Assembly (NCBI RefSeq): GCF_900107505.1
Contig: NZ_FNQH01000005.1
Coordinates: 1-64,000 of the forward strand
Length of the DNA: 64,000 nt
Reading direction: 5' to 3'
Source of the DNA: Trichococcus collinsii
GTDB lineage: Bacteria > Bacillota > Bacilli > Lactobacillales > Aerococcaceae
The position numbers and the translations under genes are program-made. Of the stretch, positions 25,979 through 34,899 are shown piece by piece. Positions within the stretch are counted from its first letter, which is position 1. Every line of letters begins with the position of its first letter. The notes below the pieces were generated by a model, which was not told where the DNA came from, made no database searches, and was given only the letters and a program-made list of their open reading frames with translations.

Positions 25979-27427
25979 CTATACTCCAATCTTTTCTTCG
26001 TATTTTTTTAGGTGCTCCCGGTCTGCAATCGGGTTTTGTGGGTATTCTTCAACGTGGATCTGACTTCTCAGCCATGTTCTGGCTTCCGCCAGGTCAGCAA
26101 ATTCTCCAGCCGCGATCATCTGCACGAGCAGGTTTCCGATTGCGGTGCCTTCGGTAGGTCCGGCAACGACCAGCTTCCCGGTGACATCGGCTGTCAGCTG
26201 ATTCAGGAGTTTGACGTTCGCTCCGCCGCCGACGATGTGCAACACGTCAATCGTTTCCTTCGTTAATGCTTCGACTTTCTTCAGTTCATGCGCATAGGCC
26301 AAGGCCAGATTGCTGTAAACGCACATCACCAATTCGCCTGTCGTTTCCGGGACGATTTCGCCCCGTTCGCGGCAATAGGCTTGGATTTCCGCGATCATGT
26401 TTGCCGGATTGAGGAAGCGTGGATCGTTCAGGTCGACATACTGCAGGAACGGTTCAACCGCGTAAGCCATCTGCGCCATTTCCCCGTAGGAGTGTCTGTA
26501 CTCCAGGTTACGTGCGATTTCCTGCACGAACCACATGCCGGTAATGTTCTTCAGGAAACGATAGGTCCCGTAAGCGCCCCACTCATTCGTGAAGTTCGCT
26601 TCGTAGGCGGGACGGTCGTTGATCGGCGCGTCGTTTTCGACCCCGATCAATGACCAGGTTCCGCTGCTGAGGTAGGCCCATTTCCCGCCCATCGCCGGCA
26701 CGCCGACGATGGCGGATGCCGTATCGTGCGTCGCCGCAGCGATCACTTCGATTTTAGGCAAATCATAGCTTTCCGTCAGATCAGCCTTCACATCGCCGAT
26801 TTTCGTTCCTGGCACAACCAGTTCCGGGAACTTCGCTCTCGGGATGCCGACAAGTTCAAGCAAGTCGTTGTCGAACTCGCCGGTTTCGAGATTCAGCATC
26901 TGCGAAGAGGACACGTTCGTCACTTCGCCGACCATCTCACCGGTCAACCGGTACGCCAGATAATCCGGTATCATCAGTATTTTGTCCGTCTTGGCCAACA
27001 AGTCCTTGTCCTCTTCATACAGTTGGTACAAAGTATTGAAGTTCAGAAATTGGATGCCGGTTTTGGCGTAAATCGTCTCTTTATCGATCACTTGCGCCAC
27101 TTTTTCCATCGTATCTTTCGTGCGTTCGTCCCGGTAACTGATCGGCAGCTGCAGCAATTGGCCGTCCGTTCCGATCAGGCAGTAGTCGACCGCCCATGTA
27201 TCGATCCCGAGATGGCATTCCGTCACGCCGAGTGCCTTCAGTTTGGATAGTCCCGTCAGAATTTCTTCGAAAATGGTTTCGATATCCCATCTGTCGGATC
27301 CATCGATGCGGCTGAAGCCATTTTTGAAACGGTGTACTTCCTGCAACGCCAATTGTTTATTATCTATTTCCGCCAGCATGATCCGCCCGCTGGAGGCGCC
27401 GATATCTATCATCGCATAGTACTTCAT
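25979..27427 (-). CDS. rhaB: Rhamnulokinase
   Basis: 482-residue FGGY-family sugar kinase phosphorylating L-rhamnulose at C1. The N-terminal phosphate loop is DIGASSGRIMLAE, the adenine-binding part is HIVGGGANVKLLNQ, and AATHDTASAIVGVP and YLSSGTWSLIGVE are also conserved. It is the first gene of the operon. The proposed promoter overlaps that of the divergent AraC regulator. No rhamnose transporter or mutarotase is seen in the window, so uptake must be encoded elsewhere. Confidence 0.95.
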   Translation of the reverse strand: MKYYAMIDIGASSGRIMLAEIDNKQLALQEVHRFKNGFSRIDGSDRWDIETIFEEILTGLSKLKALGVTECHLGIDTWAVDYCLIGTDGQLLQLPISYRDERTKDTMEKVAQVIDKETIYAKTGIQFLNFNTLYQLYEEDKDLLAKTDKILMIPDYLAYRLTGEMVGEVTNVSSSQMLNLETGEFDNDLLELVGIPRAKFPELVVPGTKIGDVKADLTESYDLPKIEVIAAATHDTASAIVGVPAMGGKWAYLSSGTWSLIGVENDAPINDRPAYEANFTNEWGAYGTYRFLKNITGMWFVQEIARNLEYRHSYGEMAQMAYAVEPFLQYVDLNDPRFLNPANMIAEIQAYCRERGEIVPETTGELVMCVYSNLALAYAHELKKVEALTKETIDVLHIVGGGANVKLLNQLTADVTGKLVVAGPTEGTAIGNLLVQMIAAGEFADLAEARTWLRSQIHVEEYPQNPIADREHLKKYEEKIGV

Positions 27428-27469
27428 ATACTTGTTTCACACCTCCGCCTTGTAATTGTTTACATTACT

Positions 27470-27499
27470 ATTAAACAACTTCTGGATTTATGCTACAAT
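27470..27499. promoter_or_regulatory. Overlapping divergent promoters of rhaB and its regulator
   Basis: On the minus strand, -35 TTGTAG (27493-27498) and -10 TTTAAT (27470-27475) with a 17-base spacer serve rhaB. On the plus strand, an extended -10 TGCTACAAT ends at 27499 with a weak -35 TTAAAC (27471-27476) and serves the regulator. The two core promoters occupy the same bases, so polymerase can bind only one at a time. A TGTAATTGTTTACA dyad at about 27451-27464 may be an operator. Confidence 0.5.
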
Positions 27500-27544
27500 G
27501 TCACTGAATGAGTTGTGAGTACCAAATATACAGGAGGTGTCCAA

Positions 27545-28516
27545 ATGGATCTGATTGCGCTGTTATCGCAGGAATCTGTCATCGAAAAGGAACAAAAAAA
27601 ACGGCATAAATTTGTGCCCGATCTGCCGGAACTGGAGGGGGAGGCGACGCGGGCGCCAAAGATCCAGGAGCATCTGTTTTTCGAAAACAAGGATATCTAC
27701 ATCAGCAAACACAACCGCTATGCTGCTTATCCAGAGCACTCGCACCAATTTCTTGAGCTCAACTATATCGTAAGAGGCGAATGCCGTCAGATCATCAACG
27801 GGGTCCCGTACCTGTTGAACGAAGGCGATATCCTGCTGATGGACACCGGCAGCGAGCATTCCATCGAGGCGCTCGGCAAGGACGACCTGCTTTTGAACAT
27901 CCTTTTCAACAACAAAAGCATCTCGATCAACTGGCTGATGAACATGAACCACAACGACAGCATCCTCTACAAAATCCTGCTGACGAACAACCCGCTGGAC
28001 ACGAATGCCGCGAATTTTATTTTGTTCCGCAATGAACAGAATGAGCACATCAAGCAGATCATCAACAATATGGCCGATGAATATTTCTTCCCGAAAGTCT
28101 TTTCCGGAAAGATCATCAGCAGTTATCTGCCGATCTTGCTTTACGAATTGGCGCGCTCGCTTCCTCACGAGTACAGCGAAACGTTCAGCAAAAAGGACCC
28201 CTTTTACGAGGTCCTCCAGCTGATTGATTCTGAGTTCACGACGCTCACTTTGGACGCTGCCTCCAAACGGCTAAACTTCAACAAGAATTACTTGAGCAAC
28301 ATGATCAAAAAGCGCAGCGGCCAGACATTCACGGAACTGTTGAACGAAAAGCGGCTGCTGAAGGCCAATCTGCTCATCGAATCCACCGAGATCCCGATCC
28401 AGACGATACTGACCGAAGTCGGCTTCTCGAACAAGACTTATTTCTATACGTGCTATAAAAACAGATTCCACCGCCTGCCATCGGAAGTGCGAAAAAACGG
28501 AGCTGCCTCGAAATGA
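27545..28516 (+). CDS. AraC-family transcriptional regulator of rhamnose genes
   Basis: 323 residues. An N-terminal cupin-type sugar-sensing domain (YAAYPEHSHQFLELNYIV, LLNEGDILLMDTGSEHSI) is followed by a C-terminal double helix-turn-helix ending EVGFSNKTYFYTCYKNRFHRLP. The start at 27545 has an AGGAGGTG site 5 bases upstream; the frame extends to 27515 without one. It is divergent from rhaB-rhaA-rhaD-fucO and so probably acts as their rhamnose-dependent activator, the job RhaS/RhaR do in enterobacteria. Confidence 0.88.
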   Translation: MDLIALLSQESVIEKEQKKRHKFVPDLPELEGEATRAPKIQEHLFFENKDIYISKHNRYAAYPEHSHQFLELNYIVRGECRQIINGVPYLLNEGDILLMDTGSEHSIEALGKDDLLLNILFNNKSISINWLMNMNHNDSILYKILLTNNPLDTNAANFILFRNEQNEHIKQIINNMADEYFFPKVFSGKIISSYLPILLYELARSLPHEYSETFSKKDPFYEVLQLIDSEFTTLTLDAASKRLNFNKNYLSNMIKKRSGQTFTELLNEKRLLKANLLIESTEIPIQTILTEVGFSNKTYFYTCYKNRFHRLPSEVRKNGAASK

Positions 28517-28541
28517 GACTGCTCCGTTTCTTTTGTTTTTT
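28495..28541 (+). terminator. Terminator of the AraC regulator gene
   Basis: Stem AAACGGAGC against GCTCCGTTT followed by a T-rich stretch. The stop codon lies within the loop. Confidence 0.8.
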
Positions 28542-28585
28542 AATGGTATTGTTATCTGTTTGTCTCTGGGGTTCGAGTTCGTGGC

Positions 28586-28671
28586 GAGATTCCCCGTCAA
28601 AATGGATTTGGCGGTGAATCTCGAGTTGTCCGCAGACGTTTTTCCCCGCCAAAGTGGTTTCGGCGGGTTTT
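28586..28671. repeat. Composite hairpin repeat, copy B
   Basis: A first hairpin pairs GAGATTC (28586-28592) with GAATCTC (28616-28622) through an almost complete stem that includes TTTGGCGG at 28607. A second hairpin CCCGCC / GGCGGG spans 28645-28667. Spacing and sequence parallel copy A at 17157-17220. Another GGCGGG hairpin follows at 28691. Confidence 0.6.
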
Positions 28672-28690
28672 ATGACTGTTGTTTGGACTG

Positions 28691-28727
28691 AAATAGCCCG
28701 CCAAAGTACTTTTGGCGGGCTATTTTT
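28691..28727. terminator. Bidirectional terminator between the AraC regulator and galE
   Basis: Perfect 15-bp stem AAATAGCCCGCCAAA against TTTGGCGGGCTATTT with a 5-base loop and T-run. It shares the CCCGCCAAA core with the composite repeats. Confidence 0.88.
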
Positions 28728-28778
28728 GAGCATATATTCAATTCTCATACAGAATCAACGAGTCTGTATAAGCTTTTT

Positions 28779-29789
28779 TTATTCGTAGCCGTTCGGATTG
28801 TTGTTTTGCCAATTCCAGGAATCACGGCACATGTCAGCCAATGATTTCTGGGCTGTCCAGCCTAGTTCTTCTTTGGCTTTTGTCGCATCCGCGTAGCAGG
28901 TCGCGACATCGCCTGGGCGTCTATCGACGATCACATAAGGGATCTCGACGCCGTTTGCTTCCTCGAAGTTGTGCACCAAGTCCAATACGCTGTAGCCGAT
29001 GCCGGTACCGAGATTGTAGATGCCGACCCCAGTTGTTTCCTTGATTTTGTCCAAAGCTTTGATGTGGCCCAGCGCCAAGTCGACGACGTGGATGTAGTCG
29101 CGCACGCCTGTGCCATCCGGCGTGTCGTAATCGTCACCGAAGACGCTCAGGCGCGGCAATTTGCCGACCGCCACTTGCGTGATGTACGGCATCAGGTTGT
29201 TCGGGATGCCGGTCGGGTCTTCACCGATCAGGCCGGATTCATGTGCACCGATCGGGTTGAAGTAACGCAATAAGGCAATGCTCCACTCGGAATCGGCGAA
29301 CGCCACATCCTGAAGGATCTGTTCGATCATGACTTTCGTGTATCCGTATGGGTTGGTTGCGCTTGTCGGCATGTCTTCCGTCAGAGGCGACACGTTGTTC
29401 ATGCCGTAGACCGTCGCCGAAGAGCTGAAGACAATCTTCTTCACGCCGTGGTTGCGCATTACATCGCACAATACCAAAGAGCTGGTGATGTTGTTGTGGT
29501 AGTATTCGATCGGTTTCGCTACGGATTCGCCGACAGCCTTATAGCCTGCAAAATGGATGACCGAGTCGATGTTCTCTTTTTCGAATACAGCGTCCAATGC
29601 TTCGCGGTCCAAGACATCCACTTCATAGAAAGTCGGTGCTTTGCCGGTGATTGTCTTAATACGGTTCAACACTTCCGGCTTGCTGTTCGAATAATTGTCG
29701 ACGATAACCACCTCTTGGCCTGCTTTCAATAATTCCACTACGGTATGGCTGCCGATATAACCGGCGCCTCCAGTCACTAATACTGACAT
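28779..29789 (-). CDS. galE: UDP-glucose 4-epimerase
   Basis: 336-residue short-chain dehydrogenase/reductase-fold epimerase interconverting UDP-galactose and UDP-glucose. The NAD loop GGAGYIGSH is at about residues 7-15, the serine motif is FSSSATVYG, and the catalytic Tyr/Lys pair is in PYGYTKVM. An in-frame extension reaches 29894 but overlaps galT. The ATG at 29789 has a GGAGGGG site. It is the last gene of the Leloir operon. Confidence 0.96.
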   Translation of the reverse strand: MSVLVTGGAGYIGSHTVVELLKAGQEVVIVDNYSNSKPEVLNRIKTITGKAPTFYEVDVLDREALDAVFEKENIDSVIHFAGYKAVGESVAKPIEYYHNNITSSLVLCDVMRNHGVKKIVFSSSATVYGMNNVSPLTEDMPTSATNPYGYTKVMIEQILQDVAFADSEWSIALLRYFNPIGAHESGLIGEDPTGIPNNLMPYITQVAVGKLPRLSVFGDDYDTPDGTGVRDYIHVVDLALGHIKALDKIKETTGVGIYNLGTGIGYSVLDLVHNFEEANGVEIPYVIVDRRPGDVATCYADATKAKEELGWTAQKSLADMCRDSWNWQNNNPNGYE

Positions 29790-29817
29790 TTTATCCCCTC
29801 CACTTTCCTTCCAAAAA

Positions 29818-31323
29818 TCAATGCAACTGTTCGACGAAACGGTGGAACGCTTGCTGACCTTCAGGTGTGCGTTTGAACACACCGGCATCCTCAAGCACCC
29901 GCAAAAAGGCTTTGCTTACCGCTTCCTGCACCACTTCCACCGCATCGGCGCCGGTACGGTCCTTTTTGTCCACCAGGGCTGTCACCCAATCTTTATGGTA
30001 AGGAGCGATTTCCACTGTTTCTCCGTTGAGGTAATTTTCGATTTCGATCAACTCACCCTTCAAACGTGGCGGCAGAATCGCCAACCCCATCACTTCGATC
30101 AAGCCGATGTTCTCTTTTTTGATGTTCTGCACGTCGGGATGCGGATGGAAAATGCCGTCCGGGAATTCCGGTGAAGTCCGGTTGTTCCGCAGAACCAGAT
30201 CCAGTTCGAACAATCCGTCCTTCATGCGTGCAATTGGTGTGATCGTGTTATGCGGAATACCATCGGTGGCAGCAAGAATATCCGCTGCTTCATCCGAATA
30301 GCCTCGCCATGCATCCAGTACAAAGGTTGCCGCTTCCGCCAACTCATACTCATCCTTACCAGCCAATCGAACGACGGACATCGGCCACTTGACGATGCCT
30401 GCCTGAATCGAGGCAAATCGGGGCAGTTCAAACGGTATCTCGACCGGCGCTTCCGCCATCGCGAAGGTGTGCCGGCCGCCCTGATAATGATCATGCGACA
30501 AGATGGATCCGCCGACGATCGGCAAATCCGCATTCGATCCGACGAAATAGTGCGGGAATTGCGTGATGATCCCGAGTAACTTCTCGAAAGTATGCTTGTC
30601 CAATTTCATTGGCTTGTGCTCCTCGGCCAAAAAGATGCAATGCTCCTCATAATAGGCATAAGGCGAATACTGCAGCCCCCACTTTTCACCGTTCAACGGC
30701 ATGCGGACGATACGGTGGTTGGCGCGTGCCGGATGATCGATCCTACCGGCATAGCCTTCGTTTTCCATGCAGAGTTGGCAAGCTGGATAAGCGGAAGCAG
30801 GTGCGTTTTTCGCCAAAGCAATCTGCTTCGGATCCTTCTCCGGTTTGGACAGGTTGATCGTGATCTCCAACTCACCGTAATCGGTCCGGTGCTGAAACGC
30901 GATGTTTTTAGCGATGCTGCGGGTCTTGATGTAATCATTGTTCTGGCTGAGCTGATAGAAATAATCTGTGGCGGCTTCCGGATTTTCTGCATAAACTTCC
31001 CAGAAATGTTTGTTGATGACGGAAGGCATCGGCGTGATCAAGGACATGATCTGCGCCTCCAGCGTTTCCCTTGCATATTGGTAATCCGCGATTTTACCGT
31101 TTGCGACCGCCCAATCCACCAGCAGATCCAGCAGATCCAAGCGATCCGGCAATGTGTTGGATTGCTCTAGCTGTGTATTAAAGTCTTCCTTTCCGATCAT
31201 GGCCAACAGCAGATTGCGCAGCACGATTCTGTCCGTTGCATCCGTCTCGCCGTTTACGATGCCTATTTCCACGAAATCGACAACAGCCTGGTCGATCGCA
31301 TATACTGTCTCATTTATTGTCAT
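29818..31323 (-). CDS. galT: Galactose-1-phosphate uridylyltransferase, Firmicute type
   Basis: 501 residues, the long class II GalT found in Firmicutes. It exchanges UMP between UDP-glucose and galactose 1-phosphate. Family text includes [13 protein letters not shown], the substrate-site [15 protein letters not shown] and the active-site region [12 protein letters not shown], with [10 protein letters not shown] later. It lies 12 bases after galK and 28 before galE. Confidence 0.95.
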   Translation of the reverse strand: MTINETVYAIDQAVVDFVEIGIVNGETDATDRIVLRNLLLAMIGKEDFNTQLEQSNTLPDRLDLLDLLVDWAVANGKIADYQYARETLEAQIMSLITPMPSVINKHFWEVYAENPEAATDYFYQLSQNNDYIKTRSIAKNIAFQHRTDYGELEITINLSKPEKDPKQIALAKNAPASAYPACQLCMENEGYAGRIDHPARANHRIVRMPLNGEKWGLQYSPYAYYEEHCIFLAEEHKPMKLDKHTFEKLLGIITQFPHYFVGSNADLPIVGGSILSHDHYQGGRHTFAMAEAPVEIPFELPRFASIQAGIVKWPMSVVRLAGKDEYELAEAATFVLDAWRGYSDEAADILAATDGIPHNTITPIARMKDGLFELDLVLRNNRTSPEFPDGIFHPHPDVQNIKKENIGLIEVMGLAILPPRLKGELIEIENYLNGETVEIAPYHKDWVTALVDKKDRTGADAVEVVQEAVSKAFLRVLEDAGVFKRTPEGQQAFHRFVEQLH

Positions 31324-31335
31324 GCCAATCGCTCC

Positions 31336-32499
31336 TTATAACCGTTTTGCGCCATCGCTGATTTCGGCGATGTAGAATTCTGCCGGATAACCGATTGCTG
31401 CTTCATAGGTTTTCCCGACATTTTCGATGAAGGCTGGAATCGCTTCTTTTTGGACAATGGCAATCGCGCAGCCGCCAAAGCCTGCTCCGGTCATACGCGC
31501 TCCCAGCACACCAGGTTGATCCCATGCAGCCTGAACCAATGTGTCCAATTCGATGCCGGTCACTTCATAGTCGTCCCGCAAAGAAATATGCGACTGGTTC
31601 ATCAACTGGCCGAATGCCTCCAATTCACCAGCCTGCAAGGCCGCTTTGGCTTTCAAGGTACGCTGATTTTCGGTGACCGCATGACGTGCCCGGCGATACA
31701 GGACATCGCTCTCCAAAACTGCTTTTGCCTTTTCGAAGGTTTCTTCATCAAGTTCGCCCAAACTGCCGACCGGTACGACCGTCTGCAGCTTCGCCAACGC
31801 TTCTTCGCATTCGCTGCGGCGTTCGTTGTACTTGGAGTCGACCAATTCGCGGCGTTTTTTCGTGTTCATGATGACGATTGCGTGATTGCCCAATTCTACG
31901 GGAACCATTTCATATTCAAGTGTGTTGCAGTCCAACAAAATCGCTTTGTTTTCCTCGCCCATACCGACAGCGAACTGATCCATGATGCCGCTGTTGACGC
32001 CAATGAACTCGTTCTCCACGCGCTTGCCGGTTTTGATGAGGTCCAAACGATCCACGTTCAAATTGAACAGATTATCCAAAACAACACCCATCAACAGCTC
32101 AAGAGATGCTGATGAGGACAGACCCGATCCGTTCGGGATATTTCCGAAGATGACCATATCCATTCCTTCCGGGATGGCGTGACCGGCTTCCTTCAGATAG
32201 CGTAGCATGCCTTTCGGGTAGTTGGCCCAGCTGTCGGCTTTTTTGTGATCAAGATCGGCTAGGTCGAAGCTGATGACGCCGGCTTCCGGGAAGTTTTCCG
32301 AGTAAAGGCGAACTTGCTTCAGATCGTTTTTTGCCGCAATAGCGTAAGTTCCAAGTGTGATGGCGCAAGGGAAGACGTTCCCGCCGTTGTAATCCGTGTG
32401 CTCTCCGATTAGATTAATCCGTCCCGGTGCGAAAAATGCTTTGTAATCCCCTTTGCCGAATAACTCCTCAAATTTTTGCTTCAATCCTGTCAATTCCAT
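31336..32499 (-). CDS. galK: Galactokinase
   Basis: 387-residue GHMP-family kinase making galactose 1-phosphate. The galactose signature is GRINLIGEHTDYNGG near residue 28, the ATP loop is PNGSGLSSSASLE, and the C-terminal GHMP motif is ARMTGAGFGGC. The ATG at 32499 lies 9 bases after GGAG; the ATG two codons earlier (32505) is only 3 bases from it. It is the first gene of galK-galT-galE behind a near-consensus promoter. Confidence 0.96.
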   Translation of the reverse strand: MELTGLKQKFEELFGKGDYKAFFAPGRINLIGEHTDYNGGNVFPCAITLGTYAIAAKNDLKQVRLYSENFPEAGVISFDLADLDHKKADSWANYPKGMLRYLKEAGHAIPEGMDMVIFGNIPNGSGLSSSASLELLMGVVLDNLFNLNVDRLDLIKTGKRVENEFIGVNSGIMDQFAVGMGEENKAILLDCNTLEYEMVPVELGNHAIVIMNTKKRRELVDSKYNERRSECEEALAKLQTVVPVGSLGELDEETFEKAKAVLESDVLYRRARHAVTENQRTLKAKAALQAGELEAFGQLMNQSHISLRDDYEVTGIELDTLVQAAWDQPGVLGARMTGAGFGGCAIAIVQKEAIPAFIENVGKTYEAAIGYPAEFYIAEISDGAKRL

Positions 32500-32544
32500 C
32501 TTCATCCGCTCCTTTTTGTTTTTGATAAATGTTTACTTGATATT

Positions 32545-32616
32545 TTTACTAAATATTAACTAAATGAATTATAACCCCACGACAAAGAAGTGTCAAGCGA
32601 TTTTGGAGCGCTTTCA
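32545..32616 (-). promoter_or_regulatory. gal operon promoter with cre-like site and GalR-like operator
   Basis: A full consensus pair on the minus strand: TTGACA (32591-32596) and TATAAT (32568-32573), 17 bases apart. Upstream at 32603-32616 is a cre-like TGAAAGCGCTCCAA. Just downstream of the -10, 32545-32564 is a near-palindrome TTTACTAAATATTAACTAAA, resembling GalR/LacI-family boxes of lactic acid bacteria. A strong promoter held by a repressor fits. No galR gene is in the window. Confidence 0.75.
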
Positions 32617-32688
32617 TTTTCTGATACTCGATCTCAGAAAGCTGCTGCGAATCTGTTCAGGAGCACATTGTCTACGCTAAATTTAGAA

Positions 32689-32880
32689 ACCATGAATAAA
32701 TGCTGGTTATCCATAGTTTTGGAATCGCAATCACACCAAAAAGATGGATATAAAATTGTTATCCATCTTTTTGGCTCCTGAGTGAACCATAAACATGAAT
32801 GACGAATCTTTATCCATCTTTCCGAAACCACTATAAACAAAAAAGATGGATAACAGCAAAGTATCCATCTTTTCCACACT
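32689..32880. repeat. 51-52 bp phased array of TATCCATCTTT motifs
   Basis: T(T/A)ATCCAT-type motifs start at 32707, 32759, 32810 and 32861, spaced 52, 51 and 51 bases. Inverted copies (AAGATGGATA) at about 32741 and 32843 let neighbouring units fold into hairpins. The array is open on the minus strand in more than one frame with 17-residue periodicity, but has no convincing ribosome site. It lies between the gal promoter and the terminator of the DgaE-like gene. Confidence 0.6.
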
Positions 32881-32893
32881 AACAAACCCAACA

Positions 32894-32930
32894 CCAAAAA
32901 AATTAAAGCCGCCTCGCAAGGAGACGGCCT
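32894..32930 (-). terminator. Terminator of the DgaE-like gene
   Basis: Minus-strand stem GCCGTCTC / GAGGCGGC (one wobble pair) with a 5-base loop, followed by a T-rich tract. It lies about 95 bases past the stop codon. Confidence 0.75.
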
Positions 32931-33025
32931 ATCTTAATTCCTATTAAAAATTGCATTTCTCAGCGCCCGCTCCTGTAGGCGTGGTAAGAACTCACGGATC
33001 ACAGAAGTGTGGAAATTACTCTTTC

Positions 33026-34123
33026 CTATTCGCTTAAAATTTCTTGTAATCGCTGAATAATTTTCGTCATTTCTGCTTGATTTACGGCACGAATATCAAA
33101 TTCAATGATGCCGTTATTGGCTTTGTATTCACGCGTATAGATCGCTGGACTTTGCATTTTTAATTGTTGAATGACTTCTTTTGCACCGATTGTTCCGGTC
33201 ACTTTGACACTGGCCCGATAAATTTCTCTGCCGGCACTGTCTTGCACAATAGTGGCTTGTAGATCCGGTATTTGATTGATTTCTTCAATAAAAGGGACCA
33301 GACGCGCCTTCATCGATTCGCCACTTTCATTGCCGTTAGTCAAATAATCTTCCATGGCTTGAGCAAGCCCTAAAATATTGTCTTTGCCAATCTTCATGGC
33401 GCGACCAATTCCTTTGCCCTGGAGTCGCACCCATCCAATCGCACTTTTTTTACCGACGACCAATCCGGCACTTGGTCCTTCAATAGCTTTGGCTCCTGAG
33501 TAAATCACTAAGTCCGCCCCTGCAGCATAATAGTGGAATAATTCTTCTTCCGCCGCGGCATCGACAATCACTGGCAAATCGTATTTCTGAGCGACGGTCA
33601 CCATTTCTTCCACTGTCAGCATGCTCTTTTGTACGGTGTGATGACTTTTGATGTAAAGCAGGGCAGCTGTTTCCTCGGTGATCATCATTTCCACATGTTC
33701 CGGAGTACACATATTTGCATATCCGGCTTCAACGACTTTGCCGCCTCCTTGCTCGACCATGACTTCGACGGGCGTACCATAATCTACATTATGGCCTTTG
33801 GGCAGAATAATTTCTCGTTGCGTGATTTTTTCTGTATAAGGATGGTAAACATGAAATAAGCTGCCTTTGCCGATTACGCCTGCTACGGATTGGGCGATGC
33901 CCGCTGAAGCAGAAGAAACGACTTGAACATCCTCGGCTTTGAGTAGTTCAGCTAAATAAGCGCCAACTTTCACCGACAAATCTTCCATTTCAAAAAAATG
34001 TTCTCCTCCATATTGTTGGGCAGCCAAAACAGACGGGGATACTTTCGATACGCCTAATATTGTCATTCTACCGGAAGCATTGATTACTTCCTTTAATCCA
34101 AATTTTTCGTAACTGATGGTCAT
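33026..34123 (-). CDS. DgaE/SelA-related PLP-dependent lyase
   Basis: 365 residues, fold-type I PLP enzyme of the SelA-related group that includes D-glucosaminate-6-phosphate ammonia-lyase DgaE. Recognisable parts are NASGRMTILGVSKVSP at the start, SSASAGIAQSVAGVI (phosphate cup) and IYSGAKAIEGPSAG, where the lysine should bind PLP. The ATG at 34123 has GGAGG 8 bases upstream. The usual partners (aldolase DgaF and a mannose-type PTS) are absent here, so the substrate is open. The gene looks more AT-rich than its neighbours, which may mean separate acquisition. Confidence 0.8.
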   Translation of the reverse strand: MTISYEKFGLKEVINASGRMTILGVSKVSPSVLAAQQYGGEHFFEMEDLSVKVGAYLAELLKAEDVQVVSSASAGIAQSVAGVIGKGSLFHVYHPYTEKITQREIILPKGHNVDYGTPVEVMVEQGGGKVVEAGYANMCTPEHVEMMITEETAALLYIKSHHTVQKSMLTVEEMVTVAQKYDLPVIVDAAAEEELFHYYAAGADLVIYSGAKAIEGPSAGLVVGKKSAIGWVRLQGKGIGRAMKIGKDNILGLAQAMEDYLTNGNESGESMKARLVPFIEEINQIPDLQATIVQDSAGREIYRASVKVTGTIGAKEVIQQLKMQSPAIYTREYKANNGIIEFDIRAVNQAEMTKIIQRLQEILSE

Positions 34124-34147
34124 AGCTATTTCCTCCAATGCATCGAA

Positions 34148-34765
34148 CTATTCAAGTGTGACCTTCCCGACCTTCAGCAGGTGCACGTCCTTCTCCATGC
34201 AGTAGAGCCTGATCAAAGTCGTTGCCAAAAAGCAGCTGTACAGCGCTATTTGGCTTCCGGCCAAGCGGAACACGATAATATATAGGATGGCACCCAAAAT
34301 GGAAGCCAGCGCGTAGACTTCTTTGCGGAATATATAGGGAATTTCCCGGGCGAACACATCCCGGATAAGCCCGCCGCCGGTTCCGGTCAGGACCGCCAAC
34401 GTCACCACGACGTACCACTGATGGAATCCCATCCGCTCCGCAACCTCCGCTCCAATGGCGGTAAATGCTCCTAGCCCGATTGCATCAAAAAACTGCAGCA
34501 TCTTCGCCAACTTGTTGATGTGCGAATAGAAAAGAATGACGAAGCCGGCTGAAAGCAGGCTGATGAGTGCATAGAGCGGGTTTTCCAGCGAAGCCGGCAA
34601 CGGGCGATCAATCAATAGATCCCTGACGATCCCTCCGCCCACAGATGTCGTAATCGCAAATATCCCGATCCCGTAATAATCAAGATCCTTCTCGATCGCG
34701 GTCAACGCACCCGACATCGCAAAGGCGACCGTTCCAATCATTTCCACTATAGACATAAATTCCAT
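34148..34765 (-). CDS. TRIC-family (UPF0126/YadS-type) membrane channel
   Basis: 205 residues with about seven transmembrane helices arranged as two three-helix repeats. The repeats carry the glycine motifs GGGIVRDLL (near 43) and GGGLIRDVF (near 130). This is the signature of the UPF0126/TRIC family, trimeric cation (K+) channels. It ends about 25 bases before the DgaE-like gene on the same strand. No functional link to that gene is evident. Confidence 0.88.
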   Translation of the reverse strand: MEFMSIVEMIGTVAFAMSGALTAIEKDLDYYGIGIFAITTSVGGGIVRDLLIDRPLPASLENPLYALISLLSAGFVILFYSHINKLAKMLQFFDAIGLGAFTAIGAEVAERMGFHQWYVVVTLAVLTGTGGGLIRDVFAREIPYIFRKEVYALASILGAILYIIVFRLAGSQIALYSCFLATTLIRLYCMEKDVHLLKVGKVTLE

Positions 34766-34830
34766 CTTACTATATCCCCCCTAATATGAGTGCTCAAAAA
34801 TATTTTGTTTCGCAAAAAGTATAACGCAAA

Positions 34831-34866
34831 AGAATGCAAAGTCGCCATAAACTTTGCATCCTTTTC
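34831..34866. terminator. Terminator between the MFS gene and the TRIC gene
   Basis: Stem ATGCAAAGT against ACTTTGCAT with an 8-base loop and A/T-rich flanks. It is just past the end of the minus-strand MFS gene at 34900. Confidence 0.75.
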
Positions 34867-34899
34867 ATATTCTTTTTTAGACTGTTTGCACAAACCTAA

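Noticed and set aside
32689-32880. CRISPR-like array
   Set aside because: The repeated part is only 8-11 bases, occurs in both orientations, and there are no cas genes; the 51-52 bp phase does not fit repeat-plus-spacer structure.
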